From Phycisphaerae bacterium (GTDB lineage: Bacteria; Planctomycetota; Phycisphaerae; JAJVII01), in assembly GCA_028706835.1 (NCBI GenBank), contig JAQTVL010000368.1:1-5022 (forward strand): a stretch of 5,022 bases of DNA. The letters are read 5' to 3'. The notes under the pieces were generated by a model. That model was not told the DNA's origin. It saw only the letters and a program-made list of their open reading frames with translations, and ran no database searches. Each line of letters starts with the position of its first letter. Within the stretch, counting starts at the first letter, position 1. Both the position numbers and the translations under genes were made by a program. Shown here piece by piece: positions 1 through 4,183 of this stretch.

Positions 1-53
1 GGTGTCGAGTCCGCCGCAGGCGGTCGAGACGCCGCGACGACGGACACCCAACC

Positions 54-75
54 CCTCTCCCGCGTGCGGGGGAGG
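54..75. repeat. Imperfect hairpin repeat
   Basis: Arms CCTCTCCCGC (54-63) and GCGGGGGAGG (66-75) pair along their length with one G-T pair, around a very short loop. Matching CCCAACCCCTCTCCC-type palindromes recur in intergenic DNA of many high-GC bacteria, and their translations give false Pro/Gly-rich ORFs. No associated gene is visible, and no T-tract follows to make it a convincing terminator. Confidence 0.6.
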
Positions 76-76
76 T

Positions 77-91
77 GGCCCTTTCAGGGCC
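77..91. repeat. Short perfect palindrome, TTC loop
   Basis: GGCCCT (77-82) and AGGGCC (86-91) form a 6-bp perfect stem around the loop TTC. It lies directly after the 54-75 hairpin, so the two probably belong to one compound repeat unit. Confidence 0.5.
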
Positions 92-135
92 GGTGGGGGT
101 CTTGCGGGCCACCCGCCCCCGGGTGTCGCCCTCTC

Positions 136-150
136 TGTCCCATCGGGACA
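136..150. repeat. Palindrome TGTCCC-ATC-GGGACA, copy 1
   Basis: A 6-bp perfect stem (136-141 with 145-150) around ATC. The 13-bp core GTCCCATCGGGAC at 137-149 recurs exactly at 207-219, and both copies are followed one base later by TTGA. This suggests a dispersed repeat family rather than chance. Confidence 0.6.
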
Positions 151-160
151 TTTGACAATA

Positions 161-183
161 GCCCAGCGATTCCATCGCTGGGC
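161..183. repeat. Perfect 10-bp stem hairpin
   Basis: GCCCAGCGAT (161-170) and ATCGCTGGGC (174-183) are exact reverse complements around a TCC loop. This is the strongest hairpin of the left region. It sits between the two GTCCCATCGGGAC copies, so 136-219 may be a single composite repeat. No run of T follows on either strand. Confidence 0.7.
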
Positions 184-206
184 CACCGCCCGCCGAATCC
201 GCCCCA

Positions 207-219
207 GTCCCATCGGGAC
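207..219. repeat. Palindrome GTCCC-ATC-GGGAC, copy 2
   Basis: Exact second copy of the 13-bp core at 137-149, displaced by 70 bp, again followed by TTGA after one base. The stem is 5 bp (207-211 with 215-219). Confidence 0.6.
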
Positions 220-276
220 GATTGAACCGCCGCCCGGCCAATCGTCGGTGCCGTCCCGCCGCCCCGCCCGCATTCA

Positions 277-291
277 GCCCGCGAAGCGGGC
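277..291. repeat. Palindrome GCCCGC-GAA-GCGGGC
   Basis: Perfect 6-bp stem (277-282 with 286-291) with a GAA loop. It is another member of the hairpin cluster, 12 bp before the next one. Confidence 0.5.
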
Positions 292-303
292 GCCGGCCTG
301 TAG

Positions 304-323
304 CCGCATGCGTAAGCATGCGG
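304..323. repeat. Perfect 8-bp stem hairpin with GTAA tetraloop
   Basis: CCGCATGC (304-311) and GCATGCGG (316-323) are exact reverse complements around GTAA, a GNRA-type tetraloop that would make a stable RNA hairpin if transcribed. No poly-T tract is adjacent. It ends the dense part of the hairpin cluster. From here to about 460 I see no further strong structure and no credible gene. Confidence 0.6.
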
Positions 324-461
324 ACCGATCGTCCATTCTCCCGCCAGCCTCCAGCGGGGGCGAAGGCGGCTCGGGCATGCACCGGAATTGCCGATCCTGC
401 TCGGGCCAAGTACGCGGCATTTTGCGTTGCCGAATCCGTCCCGTTACGGCATTGACCCGCG

Positions 462-635
462 ATGCACGAAGTCCGGACCGACCTGTGCATGTAACTGACC
501 TGCCTGTTCCCGCTGACCCTTGGCGCGGGGGCATGGTCGTTCGACACGCTGCTCGCCCGGCGAGGGCTACAGGTTGTCGCGGTAACCCGTGTTCCGAGCA
601 TCCGTGAATCATCGCAACCTTATATTTGCGAATAG
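462..635 (+). pseudogene. Possible DoxX-like C-terminal gene remnant
   Basis: In one + strand frame, 462-491 is open, TAA stops it at 492-494, and the frame is then open from 495 to a TAG at 633-635. The stretch from about 504 to 566 reads LFPLTLGAGAWSFDTLLARRG. This resembles the last membrane helix and tail of DoxX-family membrane proteins, which often end in a hydrophobic run followed by G-x-G-x-W-S-L-D-x-L-L. The rest of a DoxX domain is not visible upstream in any frame, where stops intervene. If real, this is a broken leftover of a host gene at the island edge. The match is short and recognised only by eye, so it may be chance. Confidence 0.25.
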
Positions 636-647
636 GTTATGTCGCAA
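612..647. promoter_or_regulatory. Three TCGCAA half-sites in alternating orientation
   Basis: TCGCAA occurs at 612-617 (+), as TTGCGA at 626-631 (-) and again at 642-647 (+), with centres 14 and 16 bp apart. The two + copies extend to TCGCAACC. The cluster lies 13 bp or more upstream of the proposed -35 box at 660, where an activator or an upstream operator could sit. The binding protein is unknown. Confidence 0.35.
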
Positions 648-659
648 CCGCAAAAACGA

Positions 660-689
660 TTGATTTGCATGGGATGCCACAGGTAGAAT
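660..689 (+). promoter_or_regulatory. Putative sigma70-type promoter of the regulator-vsr-methyltransferase operon
   Basis: TTGATT (660-665, 4/6 to the -35 consensus) and TAGAAT (684-689, 5/6 to the -10 consensus) are separated by 18 bp in a locally AT-rich stretch. Transcription would start near 696. That leaves a leader of about 38 nt before the GTG at 734 and places the start inside the first of two direct repeats. Confidence 0.5.
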
Positions 690-694
690 AGTTG

Positions 695-728
695 ATGATA
701 CGGGTTTTGATATGACATGATACGGGTT
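695..728 (+). promoter_or_regulatory. 12-bp direct-repeat operator candidate
   Basis: ATGATACGGGTT is present exactly twice, at 695-706 and 717-728, with a 22-bp period (about two helical turns), so both copies present the same DNA face. Copy 1 overlaps the predicted transcription start. Copy 2 ends 5 bp before the GTG start codon and includes the only G-rich stretch that could serve as a ribosome binding site. The adjacent gene encodes a small MerR/BldC-like DNA-binding protein, which makes autoregulation the simplest explanation. Confidence 0.5.
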
Positions 729-733
729 GCCTT

Positions 734-958
734 GTGCCAGAGTACACGCTCAGTCAGGTTGCGCGAGATCTCGGGGTTGCGCCGATTACGCTGAAGCGAT
801 GGCTTCTGTCGGGGCGGGTTGCGGAGGTGCAACGAGACAGAAACGGCTGGCGTGTGTTCACCGATGAGGACGTGGATAGAATTCGTGCCTATGCGGATAC
901 CCGCAATCCGCCAACAAATCCATCGCGTCCCTCACTATTCGACGGGGCGGTACGATGA
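734..958 (+). CDS. Small MerR/BldC-like DNA-binding protein, putative R-M regulator
   Basis: A 74-aa protein that is essentially one winged helix-turn-helix domain. Residues 4-23 (YTLSQVARDLGVAPITLKRW) form the MerR/excisionase-type helix-turn-helix. The wing follows at about 28-42, and TDEDVDRIRAY (43-53) is the usual closing helix. There is no effector-binding or dimerisation coiled coil as in full-length MerR proteins; size and layout resemble BldC or HTH_17 proteins. GTG at 734 is the only plausible start, because an in-frame TGA lies at 713-715. The ribosome site is weak (GGG at 724-726). Its TGA overlaps the vsr ATG (ATGA, 955-958), implying translational coupling. Position suggests control of the R-M operon, possibly in place of a classical C protein. 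An excisionase-like or recombination role is the alternative. Confidence 0.8.
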   Translation: MPEYTLSQVARDLGVAPITLKRWLLSGRVAEVQRDRNGWRVFTDEDVDRIRAYADTRNPPTNPSRPSLFDGAVR

Positions 959-1365
959 CAGACATGGTTGACCCAGTGCGCCGAAGTCAGATCATGGCGC
1001 GCATAAGGTCGGCGAACACTGGCCCTGAACGGATTGTCAGACGCCTGCTGCATGGGTTGGGATATCGCTTTCGATTAAACCGGGCGGATTTGCCTGGGAA
1101 GCCCGACTTGGTATTGCCAAGGCATCAGACAGTTGTTTTTGTAAACGGATGCTTCTGGCATGGGCATACGTGCAAGGATGGGCGGCGGCCTAAGAGCAAC
1201 CGAGCTTACTGGAATAGGAAACTGAGAAGAAATGCAGAGCGGGACGAGACGAACGCGCGTTGTCTGCGCGGGATGGGTTGGAAGCAGATTGTTGTATGGG
1301 AATGTGAATGTTCGGATGCAGACCGATTAGAAAGACGATTAGAGAAGTTGCTGTGCATGAGGTGA
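955..1365 (+). CDS. vsr: Very-short-patch repair (Vsr) T:G mismatch endonuclease
   Basis: A 136-aa protein. Vsr enzymes nick DNA 5' of the T in T:G mismatches formed by deamination of 5-methylcytosine, which starts repair back to C:G. Residue numbers align with E. coli Vsr without shift: catalytic/metal Asp51 in LPGKPD, general-base His69 in GCFWHGH, and zinc ligands Cys66, His71, Cys73 and Cys117 (in WECE). RRSQIMARIRSANTGPE (9-25) is the typical N-terminal arm. Position 64, His in E. coli, is Asn here. The C-terminus is shorter than E. coli's 156 aa. The ATG at 955 is coupled to the upstream regulator stop; ATG 964 is an alternative start. The neighbouring C5-methyltransferase gene is the expected partner, and the repair target should be its methylation site. 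Confidence 0.93.
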   Translation: MTDMVDPVRRSQIMARIRSANTGPERIVRRLLHGLGYRFRLNRADLPGKPDLVLPRHQTVVFVNGCFWHGHTCKDGRRPKSNRAYWNRKLRRNAERDETNARCLRGMGWKQIVVWECECSDADRLERRLEKLLCMR

Positions 1366-1382
1366 GCGTGTCCGTTACCCAT

Positions 1383-1389
1383 AGGAAAG
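1383..1389 (+). promoter_or_regulatory. Ribosome binding site setting the methyltransferase start
   Basis: AGGAAAG lies 5 nt before the ATG at 1395. It favours this start over the ATG at 1308, deep inside vsr, and over a GTG at 1362 that overlaps the vsr stop. Protein starting at 1395 begins MRVASFFSGIGG, exactly where C5-methyltransferases begin motif I. Confidence 0.65.
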
Positions 1390-1394
1390 ACGGT

Positions 1395-2366
1395 ATGCGG
1401 GTCGCATCCTTCTTCTCTGGAATCGGGGGGTTCGACTTGGGCTTCGAACGGGCCGGGTTCGAGGTCGTATTCCAGTGCGAGATTGACAAATTCTGCACGC
1501 GAATCTTGAAACGACATTGGGCGAAAGTTCCAAGGTCGTCGGATATCAGGAAGCTTGCCCATGACGAAATCCCAGAAGCGGAAGTGTGGGTGGGGGGGTT
1601 CCCGTGCCAGGACGTATCCTTGGCGCGAATGGGGCCAAGAGCAGGGCTTAAAGGAAAACGATCTGGCCTCTTTCATGAATTTGCTGAGCTTATTGGACGA
1701 CGTTGCCCCGAAATTGTCGTTATCGAGAACGTTCCGGGTTTGCTCTCTAGCCACGGAGGACGAGATTTCGAAATCGTCATTAGAACGCTGGCCAAGCTCG
1801 GGTATGGTGTTGGATGGCGTGTGTTTAACAGCAAGAACTTCGGAGTCGCCCAGTCGCGCCAAAGGGTCTACATTGTTGGAAGTTATCGAAACCGGCGACG
1901 TGCCGGAGAGATACTTTTTGAGCCGGAATGCGGCGAAGGGGATTTTGAGAAGGGCGGAACAGATGGGGAGAAATCTGTTTCCCCCTTTAAGAGAAGCCTT
2001 GGAGATCCTGTCAAAGGCCCGATAGTGCAATCGCTGGCTTACTGCTTGTATGCCTGTTCGGCGCGACATACGGGAACAGATTGGAGTCGGACATACGTCA
2101 GTTACCCGGATGGTCGAGTTCGGCGGTTGATGCCGGGCGAATGTGAAGCGATTCAGGGATTCCCGAAAGATTGGACCGTGCCGGCGGATGCTGAGGAGAA
2201 TGCGGACGTATTGGATTCGCTGCGGTACACGGCTCTAGGTAATGCGGTCACGGTCCCGGTTGTAGGGTGGTTGGCGAAACGGATCGCGCAGGTGCTGCTA
2301 CGCCAGAAACTGGCGGACAGTATTAAGGCTGGGTCGAGTCGGACAGCAGTTGTTGCAGTGAGTTGA
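1395..2366 (+). CDS. DNA (cytosine-5)-methyltransferase
   Basis: A 323-aa enzyme that transfers a methyl group from S-adenosylmethionine to C5 of cytosine in a specific DNA sequence. Family motifs appear in order: I, FFSGIGGFDLGFERAGF (6-22); II, acidic CEIDKF (28-33); IV, GGFPCQDVS with catalytic Cys71; VI, ENV (111-113); VIII, FGVAQSRQRVYIVG (149-162); IX, RRLMPGECEAIQGFP (243-257); X, RYTALGNAVTVPVV (277-290). The target-recognition region is roughly residues 165-240, quite short, and its DNA sequence cannot be predicted by eye. All catalytic motifs are intact, so it should be active. The gap after vsr is 29 nt and there is no separate promoter, so it is probably co-transcribed with the regulator and vsr. 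The last 44 nt overlap the convergent HNH gene. Its mixed-GC codon use differs from the GC-rich flanking genes, consistent with horizontal transfer. Confidence 0.95.
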   Translation: MRVASFFSGIGGFDLGFERAGFEVVFQCEIDKFCTRILKRHWAKVPRSSDIRKLAHDEIPEAEVWVGGFPCQDVSLARMGPRAGLKGKRSGLFHEFAELIGRRCPEIVVIENVPGLLSSHGGRDFEIVIRTLAKLGYGVGWRVFNSKNFGVAQSRQRVYIVGSYRNRRRAGEILFEPECGEGDFEKGGTDGEKSVSPFKRSLGDPVKGPIVQSLAYCLYACSARHTGTDWSRTYVSYPDGRVRRLMPGECEAIQGFPKDWTVPADAEENADVLDSLRYTALGNAVTVPVVGWLAKRIAQVLLRQKLADSIKAGSSRTAVVAVS

Positions 2367-3519
2367 GAAACTGGGGGCGTGGACGGTCCTGTCTGCGTCG
2401 GGGCAGGCGATCAGGCGGAATGGGGCCGACGATAGCGCGAAAAACGTCTAAACTAAACCCCGTTCTTTGGGTGTCAATGAGTTCTTCGGCTTCGTCGGGA
2501 ATGTCAGCAAAATAGGAGCCGTCGCGGAAAGCAATTCTGAGTATTCCCTCGTCAAAGGCCCAGTGGTGTAGTTTGCAGAGGCATAGACCGTTGGAAACAA
2601 CGTCTAAGTCGTACTGCGCCCACGGGAGGATGTGGGCGGCGTCAACACCGGGGAGGCGGTTAAACGGGGTAGACGGAAACTTTTTCCCGCAGACTATGCA
2701 AGTTGAGCGGTAGGCGCGTCTTACCGCGTTGCGAAACTGGGCGCTTGTGGGTCCTCGCTGGGTAGCCCATCGGCGCCAATCTTTGGCTACCCTTCTCTTA
2801 AGAGCCGTTTCCTCGGGGTCGATGTCTTCCATTTGAACAGTTGGCTGGTCAGGCTGGCCACGGCCGAGCAGGTGAAGCAATGGTGGAAGCGGGTCCGTGC
2901 GTTCACTGTACGACAGCTCAAGGTCGGGGGCCTGAGTCGCGAGAGCGGTCTGTAGGTCCCGGACGGCTTTTTCGACAGCGGTCGGGATTGGGCCACCGGC
3001 CATTACTGCCGCTTGGTGGTCGTGGATGATCTCGGCTATCGTCGATGGGAAAGTAAGTCGGCGAGTCCAGATAGAGCGGAGATTCTGCAAGCGGCGTGCG
3101 AAGCCGATTTCCTCTGCTTGGTGGGTGGTATTGGCGACGATGACTTCGTCCACAGTGAGCAATGCGGTATCGGCGGTAAGTTGTACATTGGAAAGTTGGA
3201 TGTGGGCGACGATGTAGCGTCGGCTGAGCATGACGGGCAGACCGGAGCCAATGCGTTCGCCAGAACGGACGGCGGCGGGCATCAAAAGGGCGGCGGCCAA
3301 TTGACGCTGCAACTGTATGCCGCGATTCTTGACTTTGAGACGGATACGGAACTTGCCCTGGATGTGCCGGAGGAAGGTGTCAGTGTCGATGCGAATATCG
3401 GGAGCCAGTTGAAAGATCAAGCGGTGGTCCACAAGGTCGGTCGGGGTCAAGCCGTCAGCGGTCGTCTCGCTAATCTCGTATTCGCCGCGGCCTCCGCTAG
3501 GTTGATAGGTAACGCGCAT
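2323..3519 (-). CDS. HNH endonuclease, putative cognate restriction enzyme
   Basis: A 398-aa protein. The C-terminal part is an HNH nuclease domain of the HNH_2 type: CIVC (274-277), DAAHILPW with His296, VSNGLCLC with Asn310, then LHHWAFDEGIL with His318/His319. The CxxC together with Cys313/Cys315 could hold a structural metal. Residues 1 to about 210 match no family I recognise. That part is predicted mixed alpha/beta with basic stretches (KFRIRLKVKNR, 56-66) and may recognise DNA. The start at 3519 is chosen because GGGGAG lies 11 nt upstream (3531-3536) and the sequence upstream of this Met does not look like protein; the frame itself is open to an ATG at 3675. It converges on an intact C5-methyltransferase gene with a vsr, which makes a type II-like restriction enzyme the leading idea. 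A nuclease specific for modified DNA is the alternative. HNH assignment is firm; restriction role is inferred. Confidence 0.85.
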   Translation of the reverse strand: MRVTYQPSGGRGEYEISETTADGLTPTDLVDHRLIFQLAPDIRIDTDTFLRHIQGKFRIRLKVKNRGIQLQRQLAAALLMPAAVRSGERIGSGLPVMLSRRYIVAHIQLSNVQLTADTALLTVDEVIVANTTHQAEEIGFARRLQNLRSIWTRRLTFPSTIAEIIHDHQAAVMAGGPIPTAVEKAVRDLQTALATQAPDLELSYSERTDPLPPLLHLLGRGQPDQPTVQMEDIDPEETALKRRVAKDWRRWATQRGPTSAQFRNAVRRAYRSTCIVCGKKFPSTPFNRLPGVDAAHILPWAQYDLDVVSNGLCLCKLHHWAFDEGILRIAFRDGSYFADIPDEAEELIDTQRTGFSLDVFRAIVGPIPPDRLPRRRQDRPRPQFLNSLQQLLSDSTQP

Positions 3520-3571
3520 TCGGCTTATTGCTCCCCAAGTCTGACGGCCCGAAATCGGCCACCCTCGTTCA

Positions 3572-3599
3572 ACAGATGGACGTATTGTGCCACATCTGT
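3572..3599. promoter_or_regulatory. Inverted repeat ACAGATG-N14-CATCTGT, operator candidate
   Basis: Perfect 7-bp inverted repeat (3572-3578 and 3593-3599) with half-site centres 21 bp apart, two helical turns, the geometry expected for a dimeric regulator. It brackets the possible -10 box of the HNH gene, 53-80 bp upstream of its start codon. The binding protein is unknown, and the motif differs from the 12-bp direct repeats at 695-728. Confidence 0.35.
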
Positions 3600-3611
3600 G
3601 GGAAAGGGCAA
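3584..3611 (-). promoter_or_regulatory. Possible promoter of the HNH gene
   Basis: On the minus strand, TTGCCC (3611-3606, 4/6 to the -35 consensus) and CACAAT (3589-3584, 4/6 to the -10 consensus) are 16 bp apart. Transcription would start near 3577, leaving a leader of about 58 nt before the ATG at 3519. The boxes are weak matches; the overlap with the inverted repeat is the main support. Confidence 0.25.
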
Positions 3612-3769
3612 TAGGGCGATCGCTGTAACTGCAAGTCCCGCGAACCAGGGCTGTTGCATGGGAGTGCTCACCCAAAGACGCGACACGTTGCCGGTGGTGG
3701 CCCTTCGACCGCGTTCTGTGCTGGCAGCGAATGTCCTACAACCACACATGGCGCAGAAACTCGCCGCCG

Positions 3770-3798
3770 CCAGTTGCCAAGCAACGCTTGACAACTGG
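3770..3798. repeat. Long imperfect palindrome, 13-bp arms
   Basis: CCAGTTGCCAAGC (3770-3782) and GCTTGACAACTGG (3786-3798) pair at 12 of 13 positions, with one C-A mismatch (3777/3791), around the loop AAC. No T-tract follows on either strand, so a dispersed repeat or boundary element is more likely than a terminator. It lies between the HNH promoter region and the rubredoxin promoter. Confidence 0.55.
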
Positions 3799-3884
3799 TT
3801 CCCCCCGAAATCGCCTGGGTGCCGTGGCCACGCGGTTGTTTGCATGGCCACGCCGCCAGCCCCCACGATCACCGCCGGACCCGG

Positions 3885-3914
3885 TCTTCAAACCGCCCGC
3901 CGGTCGGGTAAAAT
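3885..3914 (+). promoter_or_regulatory. Possible promoter of the rubredoxin gene
   Basis: TAAAAT (3909-3914, 5/6 to the -10 consensus) stands out in very GC-rich DNA. A poor -35 match, TCTTCA (3885-3890), lies 18 bp upstream. A start near 3921 would give a leader of about 38 nt, with GGGGA (3949-3953) as ribosome binding site 5 nt before the ATG. Confidence 0.35.
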
Positions 3915-3958
3915 ACCGGCGTGCGTTCTCGCATCCGACCACCGGTCCGGGGACTGCC

Positions 3959-4123
3959 ATGAGCCGATATCAATGCCAGGTCTGCGGCCACATCTATGAC
4001 CCGAAGCTCGGCGAGCCCGCACACGGGATTCCCCCCGGCACGCCGTTCGAGGACCTGCCCGCCGGCTGGGTCTGCCCCGTCTGCCGCTCGCCCAAGGCGA
4101 TGTATCGAAAACTGGCCGGCTAG
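3959..4123 (+). CDS. Rubredoxin
   Basis: A 54-aa one-domain electron carrier. Rubredoxins bind a single iron through four cysteines and shuttle one electron in the cytoplasm, for example to oxygen- or peroxide-reducing enzymes or to membrane hydroxylases. The iron ligands are visible as CQVC (6-9) and CPVC (39-42), with the family signature YDPKLG (13-18), GIPPGTPFEDLPAGWVCP (23-40) and PK (45-46). Full length is typical. The ATG at 3959 is preceded by GGGGA at 3949-3953. One oddity is Arg43 where the second CPxC knuckle normally continues with Gly. High GC at third codon positions marks it as host-like, unlike the R-M island. It is monocistronic and converges on the desaturase gene 44 bp away. 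Its redox partner cannot be told from the window. Confidence 0.95.
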   Translation: MSRYQCQVCGHIYDPKLGEPAHGIPPGTPFEDLPAGWVCPVCRSPKAMYRKLAG

Positions 4124-4130
4124 GAAGCGT

Positions 4131-4183
4131 TCAGCGATCAGCGATCAGCCGGACGAATAGTGCATTTTCAAGCTGACCGCTGA
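4131..4183. terminator. Hairpin between convergent genes, possible bidirectional terminator
   Basis: TCAGCGA is tandemly repeated (4131-4149, about 2.7 units). Its last unit, TCAGCGATCAGC (4138-4149), pairs at 11 of 12 positions with GCTGACCGCTGA (4172-4183) across a 22-nt loop. The inverted arms straddle the desaturase stop at 4168-4170. An alternative smaller hairpin is AAGCTG/CAGCTT (4170-4175, 4184-4189). No T-tract follows, so termination function is uncertain; it may simply be a dispersed repeat. Confidence 0.3.

Larger units (their letters stand above)
3520..3958. other. Intergenic region between divergent HNH and rubredoxin genes
   Basis: 439 bp without a convincing gene. It holds the presumed HNH promoter and operator-like repeat (3572-3611), a 13-bp palindrome (3770-3798), a 9-bp direct repeat TGGCCACGC (3825-3833 and 3845-3853) and the rubredoxin promoter. 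A 44-codon minus-strand frame (3525-3659, MQQPWFAGL... ending RLGEQ) stops 5 nt before the HNH start and has a hydrophobic N-terminus. It lacks a ribosome site, so I do not call it a gene. Base composition rises from island-like to GC-rich across this stretch, so the right island boundary probably falls here. Confidence 0.6.

Noticed and set aside
54..323. CRISPR array.
   Set aside because: The repeats are different palindromes at irregular spacing, without uniform repeat-spacer units or cas genes.
2..607. Long open frame through the left region, with shorter frames at 222-455 and 274-612 (minus).
   Set aside because: Translations are Pro/Arg/Gly-rich repeat artefacts (for example NPSPACGGGG) crossing several palindromes, with no domain and no ribosome site.
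1308..1394. Upstream start for the methyltransferase at 1308, or GTG at 1362.
   Set aside because: The extra residues overlap vsr and add no conserved motif; ATG 1395 has AGGAAAG at proper spacing and begins directly at motif I.
1206..2069. Minus-strand 287-codon frame antisense to vsr and the methyltransferase.
   Set aside because: It is a shadow of two firmly identified genes and its translation has no recognisable domain.
3525..3659. 44-codon minus-strand frame just upstream of the HNH gene.
   Set aside because: No ribosome site, no recognised family, and it overlaps the proposed HNH promoter. Closeness to the HNH start (5 nt) is the only support.
3520..3675. N-terminal extension of the HNH protein to ATG 3675.
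   Set aside because: The added 52 residues do not look like folded protein; ATG 3519 has a GGGGAG ribosome site and starts a plausible domain.
3013..3999. Plus-strand 328-codon frame across the HNH gene and intergenic region.
   Set aside because: It runs antisense to the HNH coding sequence and into another frame of rubredoxin; it has no domain.
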